From an uncultured Verrucomicrobia subdivision 3 bacterium (GTDB taxonomy: Bacteria > Verrucomicrobiota > Verrucomicrobiia > Limisphaerales > UBA11358): a DNA stretch of 33,279 bases. The stretch spans positions 1-33,279 of the forward strand of contig CAIQWB010000020.1 in the NCBI GenBank assembly GCA_903875465.1, written 5' to 3'. How positions within the stretch are numbered: position 1 is the stretch's first letter; each line of letters opens with the position of its first letter. Below the pieces are notes generated by a model. The model saw only the letters and a program-made list of their open reading frames with translations, was not told the DNA's origin and searched no databases. Shown one piece after another: positions 6,533 through 16,200 of the stretch. Made by a program: the position numbers and the translations under genes.

Positions 6533-8023
6533 ATGAAATTGAATACTGCCTCCCTCGCCGCCCTCTCGGTGGCCACCCTGGTTTCCCTGGTGTCCACCGC
6601 ATCCGCGGATGTCATCACGGATTGGAACCTGATCACCGTGAACGCCACCAAGACTGCCGGGCTGAACAGCAACCTGGGCTCGCGCATTGATGCCATTGAA
6701 GCGATTGCCGTGTATGACGCGGTGAATTCCATCCGGCAATTTGGCACCCCGTACCATTATTTCTCGGCCAGCGCCGGTTCCGCCCAGGCGGCGGCGGCGC
6801 AGGCGGCGCATGATGTGCTGGTGAATTATTTCCCCGCCCAGAAGGCGGCGCTGGACACGGCTCTGGCGAACAGCCTGGCGGCAATTACCGACGGCCCTCT
6901 GGGCAACGGACCTGCCACCGGCTCCGCCTCGGCGGCGAGCATCATCGCCCTGCGCGCCACGGATGGGGCCACGCCCAATGTGACTTATCCCGGGCCGGCG
7001 ACGATTGTTCCCGGCGCCTACCAACTCACCCCCAACATCCCCACCGCGACCACCCCGCCTTATACGTTCGGCGCGGGGATTAACGAGCAATGGGGCACGG
7101 TGACGCCTTTTGTGCTGGCCGCGACCAACCAATTCCGCCCGGGTCCGCCACCGGCCTTGACCAGCGCGCAATACAGCAATGACCTGGCACAAGTGCAATC
7201 GCTGGGCGCGATCAACAGCACCGCCCGCACGCCGGACCAAACCCATATCGCCCAGTTCTATAAACAGGATGCGGAACTAACCGTCAATGAGGCCGCACGG
7301 CAGCTGTCGCTGGCCAACGGGATTTCGCTGGAACAAAACGCCCTGCTGTTTGTGCTGACGGACATCGCGGCGGCGGACGCCCGCATTGCGGTGTGGGATG
7401 CAAAGTACACTTACCTGAACTGGCGGCCTATCACTGCCCTAAACGCGAATCCCGACGGGACGGTGACGAATAATTATACCGCCTGGCAGCCACTCATCGT
7501 CACGCCGAACCATCCGGAGTATCCCAGCGGCCATGGTGGGACGGTTAATGCGGGGTTTGAGGTGATCAAAGCCTTTTTTGGCGACCAAAACACCCTCCAA
7601 TTGCATACCACCACGGCGGGGGAACCGGCGCGGTTGATTCAGTCGTTGACCAAGGGGGAGACCGAAAACGTGCTGGCGCGGATTTATGACGGGGTGCATT
7701 TCTGGTTCTCGGACACGGCGGGCCAGACGATCGGCAACCAGGTGGCCGCGTATGTGCTGGCGCACGGTCCGACCTACCTCCAACCATCCAGCGCCAGCGC
7801 CCCCGCGCAAGTGGGCATTGCCAGCTACCCGGCGATAACCCTGACCGGGACCGTGGGCCAGTCGTACCGGATTGACTACGCCACGACCCTGGTGCCCGCC
7901 ACGAACTGGACCACCCTCAAGTTTGTGACGCTGCCGACGTCCCTGCCGTATCCGGTTTTGGACACGACCCCGTTCAGTGCCAATGCGCAGCGCTACTACC
8001 GCGCCGTGAGTCTCTCGAACTAA
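6533..8023 (+). CDS. Secreted vanadium-dependent haloperoxidase / PAP2-type enzyme
   Basis: A 496-residue protein with a signal peptide (1-25, ending STASA). The mature part carries a full vanadate/phosphate-binding set: Lys291 and Arg298 in KYTYLNWRPI, Ser332-Gly333-His334 in PEYPSGHGG, and Arg383 and His389 in RIYDGVHFW. Spacings K-x6-R and R-x5-H equal those of fungal vanadium chloroperoxidase. Enzymes of this fold oxidise halides with peroxide when vanadate is bound or act as acid phosphatases; sequence alone does not separate the two. The last 70 residues (YPAITLTGTVGQSYRIDY to RYYRAVSLSN) form a separate beta module common at the end of secreted verrucomicrobial proteins. There is no Shine-Dalgarno; the leader is A/C-rich. 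Confidence 0.88.
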   Translation: MKLNTASLAALSVATLVSLVSTASADVITDWNLITVNATKTAGLNSNLGSRIDAIEAIAVYDAVNSIRQFGTPYHYFSASAGSAQAAAAQAAHDVLVNYFPAQKAALDTALANSLAAITDGPLGNGPATGSASAASIIALRATDGATPNVTYPGPATIVPGAYQLTPNIPTATTPPYTFGAGINEQWGTVTPFVLAATNQFRPGPPPALTSAQYSNDLAQVQSLGAINSTARTPDQTHIAQFYKQDAELTVNEAARQLSLANGISLEQNALLFVLTDIAAADARIAVWDAKYTYLNWRPITALNANPDGTVTNNYTAWQPLIVTPNHPEYPSGHGGTVNAGFEVIKAFFGDQNTLQLHTTTAGEPARLIQSLTKGETENVLARIYDGVHFWFSDTAGQTIGNQVAAYVLAHGPTYLQPSSASAPAQVGIASYPAITLTGTVGQSYRIDYATTLVPATNWTTLKFVTLPTSLPYPVLDTTPFSANAQRYYRAVSLSN

Positions 8024-8040
8024 CGGAGGTCGTAGAATTT

Positions 8041-8118
8041 ACCTGACCCGGAAATTCCGGGTTCAGGTCAAATGGGGTTTCCGGTGCTGAAAGTTTGGAG
8101 GTGCGCCGGAAACCCCAT
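8041..8118 (+). promoter_or_regulatory. Two consecutive strong hairpins between haloperoxidase and cysE-like gene
   Basis: Hairpin one pairs ACCTGACCCGGAA (8041-8053) with TTCCGGGTTCAGGT (8055-8068), one base bulged. Hairpin two is a perfect 13-bp inverted repeat, ATGGGGTTTCCGG (8072-8084) with CCGGAAACCCCAT (8106-8118), enclosing 21 bases. Neither is followed by a T-tract. The first could end the haloperoxidase transcript. The second ends 36 bases before the start of serine acetyltransferase and could regulate it. Confidence 0.55.
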
Positions 8119-8154
8119 GCCATTATTTTGAAAATACTTGTGTCCACACCGCTA

Positions 8155-9150
8155 ATGAAACGTGAATCCTCCCACGGGAACGGGCCTGCCGCTGCCGTGG
8201 CCGGGCCACGCCCACCCGCCGCGCCGCCCGCGCCGGAAAAGCCCTATGACCAATTCGTGCCCGACTTGCTGGCCTCGTATGCCACCGTCGGCGGGCTGAA
8301 CCACCGCGATGCGCACAACATGCCCTCCACGCGGGCCGTCGGGCAGATTTGCGAGGGGCTGTTGCAATTGCTTTTTCCGGGCTTCCACGATGACGACGCC
8401 GTGCACCATGGCACCCTGGCGGAACTGACCAGTGAACGCCTCACCCAGGTGGCCCTCGGCCTGGAGGATCAGGTGCGCAAAAGTGTCCGCATTGGCGACC
8501 CCAAAAAGCCCACGGGCCGCACCCCGCCGATTCTCCGGCAGTTTTTCCAATCCCTGCCGGATGTGCGGGAGCTCTTGCGCACGGATATTGAAGCGGCCTA
8601 TGAAGGCGATCCCGCGGTGCATTTCAGCGAGGAGATTATTTTATCGTACCCCTTCATCACGGCCATCGCGATTCAGCGCCTGGCCCATATTTTGTATATT
8701 GCGGGGGCGCCGATCATTCCCCGCATGATGACGGAGTGGGCGCACAGCCGCACGGGCATCGACATTCATCCGGGGGCCCGCATCGGCTCGCACTTTTTTA
8801 TTGATCACGGCACGGGGGTGGTGGTGGGCGAGACCTGCCGGCTGGGCCGGCACGTGAAGCTGTATCATGGCGTGACGCTGGGCGCGCGGAGTTTTGTGAA
8901 GGACGAGGCGGGCCACATCGTGAAGGGTGGGAAGCGGCATCCGGACGTGGGAGACCATGTGACCATTTACCCGAACTCCACCATTCTGGGCGGCGAAACC
9001 GTCATCGGCGCGAATTCCACCATCGGAGCCAACGTGTTTCTCATGCACAGCATTCCGCCGGATTCCCTCGTGGTCTACGAGGAAAAGCAACTCGTCATCC
9101 GCGACAAGTCCGCCCGCAAAAAAGAAGCCGCCCCGGACTGGATGATTTGA
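8155..9150 (+). CDS. cysE: Serine O-acetyltransferase
   Basis: This cytoplasmic enzyme acetylates L-serine with acetyl-CoA to O-acetylserine, the direct precursor of cysteine. The 331-residue protein has an alpha-helical N-terminal domain (about 25-190, with ILSYPFITAIAIQRLAHILY) and a C-terminal left-handed beta-helix. Catalytic features are Asp in RTGIDIHPGA, His in IDHGTGVVVGE, and His in YHGVTLGARSF, followed by GGKRHPDVGDHVTIYPNSTI. The long N-terminal region fits the EpsC/plant-like length class rather than the 270-residue E. coli enzyme. An in-frame TTG at 8095 would put the upstream inverted repeat inside the gene, so ATG 8155 is chosen, although it lacks a clear Shine-Dalgarno. No cysK is adjacent. 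Confidence 0.9.
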   Translation: MKRESSHGNGPAAAVAGPRPPAAPPAPEKPYDQFVPDLLASYATVGGLNHRDAHNMPSTRAVGQICEGLLQLLFPGFHDDDAVHHGTLAELTSERLTQVALGLEDQVRKSVRIGDPKKPTGRTPPILRQFFQSLPDVRELLRTDIEAAYEGDPAVHFSEEIILSYPFITAIAIQRLAHILYIAGAPIIPRMMTEWAHSRTGIDIHPGARIGSHFFIDHGTGVVVGETCRLGRHVKLYHGVTLGARSFVKDEAGHIVKGGKRHPDVGDHVTIYPNSTILGGETVIGANSTIGANVFLMHSIPPDSLVVYEEKQLVIRDKSARKKEAAPDWMI

Positions 9151-9250
9151 GCATTTGGAATGGGTGGCAACTGGCGCATCCTTTCACTACCCCGGAGCGC
9201 GGCTGTGTCCGCCGGACCAGCCGCAGCACTTCGGCATGGGTACCCTTCCC

Positions 9251-9343
9251 AGCCCCAACGGGGCTGAGCCCCCAAGGTTGTCCCGTCAGCGGGACTACCC
9301 TGGGTAACCGCGCCCAATTACGTTCCAACCCCAACCGGGGTTG
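9251..9343. repeat. Cluster of short GC-rich palindromes
   Basis: Four different palindromes lie within 93 bases: AGCCCC-AAC-GGGGCT (9251-9265), GTCCCG-TCAG-CGGGAC (9280-9295), TACCC-T-GGGTA (9296-9306) and CAACCCC-AACC-GGGGTTG (9326-9343). They are not copies of one unit, so this is not a CRISPR. The arrangement resembles REP-like intergenic elements known in other bacteria. The region runs straight into the 102-nt dispersed repeat. Confidence 0.65.
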
Positions 9344-9358
9344 CGCCCTTCGTGCAGA

Positions 9359-9460
9359 GGCAGTCTCACCAGACCGCTGCGGGTATGCCGGCGATTTTTC
9401 CAGAGTGTTTCTGCTCCAACATCTGGACACATCCCAGCCATTTTAATTTCGGAGTTCGGG
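9359..9460 (+). repeat. 102-nt dispersed repeat, copy 1
   Basis: This block aligns without gaps to 27177-27278, with about ten mismatches by eye. Shared cores are GCCGGCGATTTTTCCA, GTTTCTGCTCCAACA and the tail TTTCGGAGTTCGGG. Only the tail is found again at 2019-2046. No open frame conserved between copies is convincing, so it looks like a non-coding mobile or structural element. Confidence 0.85.
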
Positions 9461-9836
9461 TTGAAGGCGATCCTATCTGGGGCTAGAAAGGAAAAAAGTC
9501 GCCATCAAGTTGGTCAAGCCATGCAGCATCTCGACGACCCGCGATGGCCATGCCCCAATTATCCCCCCGGCGCAATCCGGAAATAGATGTTAACGTATAG
9601 CTAAAAGATGGTGCAAGCAATGAGCAGATTCCGCTGCGCCATTTACGGGTCCGTATATATAAAAAGTTCTAAAAGTTTGAGCTCAAGTTTTCCGTTCTGA
9701 AGAAAACCAGGTTGAGCCGTTCCAGATTTGATCCGCTCAGCCGTCATCCAATTGTCACCACAAAGTAACTCTGCCATGGGATTTACCAGCTAAAATAAGT
9801 GCGTGTTAGCAGGGTGACAACTTTAATACAAAAGAT
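9461..9836 (+). other. AT-rich intergenic region upstream of the AraC-type regulator
   Basis: This is 376 bases with no gene. Composition drops to AT-rich from about 9585, with TATATATAAAAAG near 9655. It probably contains the promoter of the regulator gene at 9837, but no pair of -35/-10 boxes is good enough to name. Confidence 0.5.
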
Positions 9837-10859
9837 ATGGCACAAAGTATGGTTGGAAACGATTTATTGCTAAAAGTGGCCACTGGTCCGGCGCGGGAAC
9901 TCAAACCGAGCTGCGTTTTCTGGACCAATCCCACCGGGCAAATGTGCGTCCAAAATTTTCGCCCGGGGGAAAATGTTTACTACGCCCCACACACCTATTC
10001 GGAATACACCATCGTCGTCTGCCTGGAGGGGGAAATGTTCAAGGCGCAATCGGGTGCCACTTCCTACATAGGCCGGGGCGAAACCATGTTTGGCAATCCC
10101 GGCGTGGAGCATTCCAGCGGCTACCTGGCGCGGAATGGCAAGCCCTGTGAAACGATTTGTCTCACCTTGGAGCCCCGCCTCGTGGCCTCGTTAACCGAGG
10201 AGTTCAAGCTGCCCCTGGTGAATGAAAACAATTGCGCTGCGTTCCTCGGAAAAGTGCAAAATCGGATTGTTCACGAATGTGCGCAGAGCATTGCCGATGA
10301 ATTGCGGACGGCGCAACCCGGCCACCAAATTGTCATAGAAACCCTGGCCACGCGGCTGCTGGTGGAAACCCTCCGCTCCTGGCCCCGGGCCAATGTCACC
10401 ACCATTCCGACCGACCGGCAGCCGCGCTTGCCCCGCCGGGATTTTGTCCGGGCTTATGAATTCATGCGGTGGTGCCGGAAAGAAAATTTCCGCCTCCAAC
10501 AATTGTGCCAGTTTCTGGGGAGCAGCCAGGAACGCTTCACGCGTTTGTTTTTGGCCTCCACCCGGCATACACCGGCGAGTTTTTACAACCGGATGCTGCT
10601 GGCGCGCGCCCGGGATTTATTGCTCAATGACGGCCTTTCCATCAAGGAAATTGGCTTTGAACTGGGGTTTAAAACCAGCAGTCATTTTATCGCCGCCTTT
10701 CGCCGGGAGTTTGCCAAGTCGCCCCAGGAGTACCGCCAGCGGCCCGCCCTCGCGTGCGCGGGTTCCCTCCCATCCAGCCTCACAACAGAAAACTCCCGCC
10801 TGCCCAGGCAAACTGGCGGAAACAGGACACCCTATCAATTTGCGACCGCCACCGGTTAG
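9837..10859 (+). CDS. AraC-family transcriptional regulator with N-terminal cupin
   Basis: A 340-residue cytoplasmic DNA-binding protein. Residues about 40-115 form a cupin-like ligand domain, with [20 protein letters not shown] and [14 protein letters not shown]. Residues about 200-305 form the double helix-turn-helix of AraC/XylS proteins. The first HTH is in [20 protein letters not shown], the linker is [19 protein letters not shown], and the second HTH is in [20 protein letters not shown] with [14 protein letters not shown] 35-residue low-complexity tail follows. The effector and targets are unknown. The nearest downstream genes encode pseudopilin-like proteins starting 75 bases away, and regulation of them is only a guess. 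The leader shows no strong Shine-Dalgarno. Confidence 0.88.
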   Translation: MAQSMVGNDLLLKVATGPARELKPSCVFWTNPTGQMCVQNFRPGENVYYAPHTYSEYTIVVCLEGEMFKAQSGATSYIGRGETMFGNPGVEHSSGYLARNGKPCETICLTLEPRLVASLTEEFKLPLVNENNCAAFLGKVQNRIVHECAQSIADELRTAQPGHQIVIETLATRLLVETLRSWPRANVTTIPTDRQPRLPRRDFVRAYEFMRWCRKENFRLQQLCQFLGSSQERFTRLFLASTRHTPASFYNRMLLARARDLLLNDGLSIKEIGFELGFKTSSHFIAAFRREFAKSPQEYRQRPALACAGSLPSSLTTENSRLPRQTGGNRTPYQFATATG

Positions 10860-10933
10860 TGTTTAGTGTCACGGCTGGCCTTTGCTTGGAGCCGGTGGGG
10901 AGCCCCACCGGCCGGAACATAGGCCACCCAAAA

Positions 10934-11785
10934 ATGCACCATCCATCCCGCCCCGCCGCCGGCCGCCAGCAAGGATTTACCCTGATCGAACTCTTGGTGG
11001 TCATCGCCATCATCGCCATTCTGGCGGCCATGCTGCTGCCCGCCTTAAGCAAAGCCAAAGCGAAGTCGCAGGGGATTTATTGTCTAAATAATGTCCGCCA
11101 GCAGGCGCTCGGCTGGCTCCTGTATTCCAGTGACTCGGCGGACAAGCTTGTGAGTGTGGGCGGAGTGAGTGTTTTGCAGTTGAATCCGGTCGCCGCCGCC
11201 GCCCAGCCAGGCGGCCCCTTAGCCGCCTGGGTCCTGGGCACGGTGGAACAAAGTTCACCAGCGGATGCAGCGTGTTCCACGAACCTCCTATGTTTGAAAA
11301 ACGGGTTGGTTTACCCCTATCTTAAGGCGGTCGCCGCGTACAAATGCCCGGCCGATCAAAAAGTCGGTCCCGGCAACTTCCCCACTGTGCGCAGTTATTC
11401 GGTGAACCTGTGGCTGGGCACCCTGGATCCCAACGGGGAAAGTGATCCCACCAGTGCCACTGCCAGCATGACCGCGAGCGGCTTTCAGGTTTTTCAACGG
11501 CAAAGCGATCTCCGGCATCCAGCCAGCACGTGGCTGGCCATGGATGAGGATCCAGCCTCCATTAACGACGGGGCACTGGAGGTATGGCCCGTGGGGACTG
11601 AGTGGGTCGATTCCCCGGCGCACTACCACAATAACAGTGGCAGCCTCTCGTTTACCGACGGTCATGTGGAGAGCCGAAAATGGTCGGACTCAGGCCTGCT
11701 TCACGATCGCGGAAACTTCTTTAATCAAAGCGCGGGATCGTATGATTTGAACTGGCTCCAGGCACGCACCACGGATTTGCGATGA
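10934..11785 (+). CDS. Pseudopilin-like protein with H-X9-DG motif
   Basis: A 283-residue protein with a type IV prepilin/type II secretion N-terminus: a short basic leader ([14 protein letters not shown]), then [20 protein letters not shown] with the expected Glu at +5. A prepilin peptidase should cut between G and F. The body is globular, and near the C-terminus [15 protein letters not shown] gives an exact H-X9-DG motif, typical of the large pseudopilin-like paralogue families of Planctomycetes, Verrucomicrobia and Lentisphaerae. Their role is unproven; extracellular or envelope assembly is assumed. The frame stays open upstream to 10754 but overlaps the regulator gene, so ATG 10934 is used. 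A second family member follows 135 bases later. Confidence 0.85.
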   Translation: MHHPSRPAAGRQQGFTLIELLVVIAIIAILAAMLLPALSKAKAKSQGIYCLNNVRQQALGWLLYSSDSADKLVSVGGVSVLQLNPVAAAAQPGGPLAAWVLGTVEQSSPADAACSTNLLCLKNGLVYPYLKAVAAYKCPADQKVGPGNFPTVRSYSVNLWLGTLDPNGESDPTSATASMTASGFQVFQRQSDLRHPASTWLAMDEDPASINDGALEVWPVGTEWVDSPAHYHNNSGSLSFTDGHVESRKWSDSGLLHDRGNFFNQSAGSYDLNWLQARTTDLR

Positions 11786-11920
11786 CCCGATTATGTAGAA
11801 TAAATTGTTACATTTTGGTCAAATCAGTTGTCGGAAATTCAAGGGACCACTGAACTTATGCGGAAAGGGAATACCCCGGTGCCTTGAGCGCCAGGTGAAC
11901 GGCTTGATAAAGTAGGATTA

Positions 11921-12790
11921 GTGAGTTTAAATAACCAACTTAAGTCAAAAGCCGGTTCCGGCCTGTCCTGCCCGCAGTCCCGGGCATTTACCTTGATTGA
12001 ACTCCTGGTGGTCATTGCCATCATTGCCATCTTGTCGGCCATGCTGCTCCCCGCGCTGGGCAAGGCCAAGGAGAAAGCCAAAGCGGCCCAATGCCTGAAC
12101 AATCTCCGCCAGATCGGTATTGCCGGCAATCTCTATGCCGATGATTACAATAACACTTTCTTTTGCAATCCAGGTGATCCCAACTGGCTGCCCAATGGAG
12201 GCGCCTGGACGCTTAATCCCCGGTCCGGCTTAACGTTGCCGCCGAATAATGATCTGGCCTACTGGGGGGTGGGTTACAAACCCTATCTGGGACAAAAAAA
12301 TGTTAATACCGTCTTTGCCTGCCCGGATGGCAAGGTCACGGATGAATGGCATGACAGCGGGTTAAATTACCCGGATGATTACTGGGCGAATTCCTCTTAT
12401 GGAATGTGCGATTTTCTGATTCACACCCCTGGTGACATTGATACGACATATGGCGTGCACAACCAGAATTTAAAGCGCTCCTCATATAAGAGCCCGGTAA
12501 GCACGATTTTCTGCCAGGACGCCACAGAACAGAAAAGTGAAGGCCCGGATGACACTCTGGGTTTGTTCCCTGGTAACGCCACCATCCTGAACCAATGGGG
12601 ACCTGAAGGCAATTTGCAAGCGCTGTATCCCGGCATGGATTTATTGTCGGGTTGGTGGCGTCACAGCAAGGGCTGCCAGACGCTCTGGGTTCCGGGCAAT
12701 GTCAGCCGGATTCGCTGGGTGCCCCGCACCCAGGGCATAGATTACCGGTACTACACCGGCGAAGCCCCCAGTGTCCTCCCGAATTTTTAA
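11921..12790 (+). CDS. Pseudopilin-like protein with altered H-X9-PG motif
   Basis: A 289-residue paralogue-type protein with GTG as the likely start. After a leader ending CPQSRA it has [20 protein letters not shown] and then [20 protein letters not shown], the usual prepilin transmembrane helix and amphipathic extension. The residue before the cleavage site is Ala rather than the standard Gly, which may affect processing. The C-terminal region has [15 protein letters not shown], where family members normally read H-X9-DG; the Asp is replaced by Pro. It may have a minor pseudopilin or adhesin-like role, unknown in detail. A lipoprotein gene starts five bases after its stop, suggesting co-transcription. 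Confidence 0.82.
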   Translation: MSLNNQLKSKAGSGLSCPQSRAFTLIELLVVIAIIAILSAMLLPALGKAKEKAKAAQCLNNLRQIGIAGNLYADDYNNTFFCNPGDPNWLPNGGAWTLNPRSGLTLPPNNDLAYWGVGYKPYLGQKNVNTVFACPDGKVTDEWHDSGLNYPDDYWANSSYGMCDFLIHTPGDIDTTYGVHNQNLKRSSYKSPVSTIFCQDATEQKSEGPDDTLGLFPGNATILNQWGPEGNLQALYPGMDLLSGWWRHSKGCQTLWVPGNVSRIRWVPRTQGIDYRYYTGEAPSVLPNF

Positions 12791-12794
12791 ACTC

Positions 12795-13169
12795 ATGAAA
12801 ACCTGTTTCCCTATGCGCCACGCGCTGCCGGCCCTGCTGCTGCTCACCGTTTTGGCCGGTTGTTCCAAAAACAGCTCCACGGCCCTCGCGCCCGACCAAA
12901 TTCCCGTCGCCGTCAATCAGGCGTTCAAACAATCCGCCGGTGAGACAAAGGCGCTGGCGGGCGCGGTGGTATCCGCTGTGCAAGGCCAGGACCCGGCCAC
13001 GGCGTTCAATAGTTTGCAACAGTTGGAGCAGCAGAAGGATTTGACCCCTGAACAACGGGCCATCGCGGCCCGGGCCATGGCCGCCACGATGCCGCAATTG
13101 CAGACCGCGGCACAAAACGGCAACTCCACCGCCCAGGCCGTGCTGCATCACTACCTGTCCACCCGCTAA
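12795..13169 (+). CDS. Small lipoprotein of unknown function
   Basis: A 124-residue protein with a lipoprotein signal: MKTCFPMRHALP, a leucine-rich core, and lipobox LAGC at about residues 20-23, so Cys23 should be lipidated and the protein anchored in the periplasm or outer membrane. The mature part is Ala/Gln-rich and alpha-helical (FNSLQQLEQQKDLTPEQRAI, ARAMAATMPQLQTAAQNG), with no recognised domain. It starts four bases after the second pseudopilin-like gene and may share its transcript. The start is taken at the ATG that begins the signal peptide rather than one eight codons upstream inside the preceding gene. Confidence 0.8.
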   Translation: MKTCFPMRHALPALLLLTVLAGCSKNSSTALAPDQIPVAVNQAFKQSAGETKALAGAVVSAVQGQDPATAFNSLQQLEQQKDLTPEQRAIAARAMAATMPQLQTAAQNGNSTAQAVLHHYLSTR

Positions 13170-13223
13170 ATTTTAGTCGCACCAACCCAACCACACCATC
13201 ACAACCTAAATCCAAAAACACGA

Positions 13224-16200
13224 ATGAAACGAAGCACCATCAAACTGGCCGGCGCCCTGCTCGGGGCGTTGACCTGTGCCAGCAGCCTGCTGGCACAAAA
13301 TGTCGGACAATGGGATTTTGACAATGGCGATCTGACCCAAACCACTGGCGCCACCCTCGGCGATCTGGCCTATTACGACGGTCCGGCCGGCCCGACGTCC
13401 ACCCAGACCTTGTTCGGCAGCACCACCAATCTGGGCATTCCCAGCATCAATGGCACCAACGCCTTTGTCATGAAGTTTCCCGGTGGCCGCTTGCCGGAAG
13501 GCTTTCTGATGCCCACGCCGCCCGCCAATGGTGGAGGCACCCTCGTCAATCAATACAGCGTGATCATGGACGTTTTTTATCCGCAGGGCGGGATTCTGCG
13601 CCCCTTAATTCAGATGGATGACGGGACTTTGGACAATATTCGCGCCTTGTGGGACATCGGCCGGACGGATGGGATCGAAGTGACCAACACCTTGGGCGGT
13701 TCCTCCCTGGCCTCCGGTGTGTTTGGCACTCTCACCACCAATACCTGGTACCGTCTCGGTCTGGTGCTGGACACCACGGCCGGAACGGCCACGGTTTACA
13801 CCAACGGCGTCACCGTGGGTATCCTGAACTTTGGCGCGGGCAATGTTGACTCTCCGTTCGCCTTGTTCCCGGGGGATATGCTGCCCATCTTCAGTAGCAC
13901 CTATACCAACGCGCCGGGTTATGTCAACAGCGTCCAGGTCAGCGACCAAGTGCTGAGCCCCGGTCAGATGGAAGCCATTGGCGGACCTTCCGCGGCGGGT
14001 ATTCCGCTCGTGCTGCCGCCGGCCCATTCCTATATTGTTTCCCGCACCCCGAATGTGGGCGATACCGGCATCAATCCGGTGCCGGCCGTGAGTGTGGTCG
14101 TCGATCCCGGTTCCACCACCATTAATGCTGGCAGTATCAGCCTCGCCTTGGATGGTTCGGTGCTGCCGACCTCCGTGACGGCTGACGCCAACAATGCCAG
14201 CGAGTTCGATGTCAACGCCCAGGTGACCACGATCCTGGATCCGCAATCCGTGCACACGCTGTCCCTCACCTATTCGGACAGCCTGCTGGGCCTCCACACC
14301 AAGAGCTGGTCCTTCACGGTGGCCAATTATCAAAACATCACCCTGCCCACGCCGATTTATTCTGAGAATTTTGACGCCGTGGCCGAAGGGGCAATGCCCG
14401 CTGGTTGGTCGGTGACCAACAACACGGTGGCGCAAACCTCCGGTTTTGATCTGAACAAACCCAAGTCTGATTCTTACAAGGACTTTGTCGTGATCAGCAG
14501 CAATCGTTTGTCCACGGTGTTTTCCAGCCATGGCACCTATTCCAGTCCGAATCTCGGCACGACCACCGGCAATCGCCGCCTGGTGGTTCCGCCGATCGTT
14601 TTGAATGGCACCATTCTGGACAGCCTCGCCCACGGCAATCTGGCCTACGCCGATTCTGACACGCGCCAAAATGCCGGTGGCCAGGTCAACGTGCTGTTTA
14701 GCAAAGATTATGATTTGAGCTCCCAAACCAATGTCTATCTGGCCTTCAATAGTTTGTATGAGCAAAACCAGGACAACATTGGCTCGGTGGAATATTCCAT
14801 TGACCAAGGTGCCACCTGGCTGCCGGCTTTGTACATGCTCGATGATGGCACCACGGACAGCGACGGCTCCGATGTGGTGACCAACGCCGCCACCGGCCAG
14901 ATCGACGTATGGGCGACCTTTGGCACTCCCCGTTCGGATCAGGCCTATGGACTGGCCTATAGCAACTTCATCGGCGCGGTGGTCTCCACCAACCTGATTC
15001 CCTACATCTCCCCCCGCCGCAACGATGATCCGGTCTCCAGCAAGCGTATTGAAGTCATCCGCCTGCCGTTGGCGGACAAGCAATCGCATGTGCGTTTCCG
15101 TTTCGGCCAGGCCGGCACTTCAAGCTGGTACTTCGGTATTGATGACTTCGGCCTGTACAGCATCACCACCCCGGTGATCAGCAGCCAGCCCGGCAATGCG
15201 ACGGTCAACGCCAACACCCCGTACACCTTTGCGGTAACGGCCTCCGGCTCCCCGCTCACGTATCAATGGCGTTTCAATGGCGTGGCCATTCTGGGGGCGA
15301 CCAACCGCACCTACACCATCGCCAGTGTGAATCCGACCAATGCCGGTACGTATCAAGTCATCGTGGGCGGCGTCACCCGCAGTTCGCCTGCCGTCCTCAC
15401 GGTGAACACCACGCCGGTGCTCACGGCCGACCTGAGCGGGGAAATCGTGGATCCGGGTGCCACCGTGATCTTCACGGGCAAGGCCACCGGCGGCCAGCCG
15501 CTCACCTACCAGTTGTATTTGAATGGCAACCTGGTTTCCAGCTCGACCAGTGGCTCCTTCATCCTGAACAATGTCCAGGCCGCCAACGCCGGAAATTATC
15601 AACTGCTGGCCGTGAACAGCTACGGCACGGCGGCTGGGTCCATTGCGACCCTGCGCGTGTTTGCCGGTTCCATCAGCAGCAATCTGGTTGTGCACCTGCC
15701 GTTCGATGGCGACTTGAGCGACACGTCTGGCCGCGGTAACAATGCCGCGTATATGACCTATGGTGCCAATGCCAGTCCGGCTCCCCGGTTCGTCCCGGGC
15801 TTGTTTGGCCAGGCGTTTGAATACACCACCACCAATGACTACTCCGACATTGAATACGCCACCCTCGGCTATCCGGCCGACCTGCAATTTGGCGCGACCA
15901 ATGACTGGACGGTTTCGCTCTGGTGTAATTACACCAATCAGAGTGATGACCTGCCGTTCATTTCCAACAAGGATTGGGATAGCAGCAGCAACCTGGGCTG
16001 GGGTATCTTTACCCAATCGGGTGGTAATTACCGCGTCAACATCACCGGCCCCAATGGCGGGGCGGACAAGTTCAGCTACACCGACACGCCGAATACCTTG
16101 AAGAACGGCAACTGGCACCATGTGCTGGTGAGTGTGCAACACGCTCCCTTCGGCCAGTCGGCTTACGTTTATGCCTACCTCGACGGCGCTCTGGTTTCCA

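Noticed and set aside
6216-6536. 106-codon frame just before the haloperoxidase gene
   Set aside because: No ribosome binding site, Arg/Pro/Ser-rich second half, no recognisable family; more likely an untranslated leader.
5861-7246. 461-codon minus-strand frame over the haloperoxidase leader and gene
   Set aside because: Low-complexity Arg/Gly composition and antisense to a gene with a complete active-site set.
9251-9343. Possible CRISPR array
   Set aside because: The palindromes differ from each other and there are no equal spacers or cas genes.
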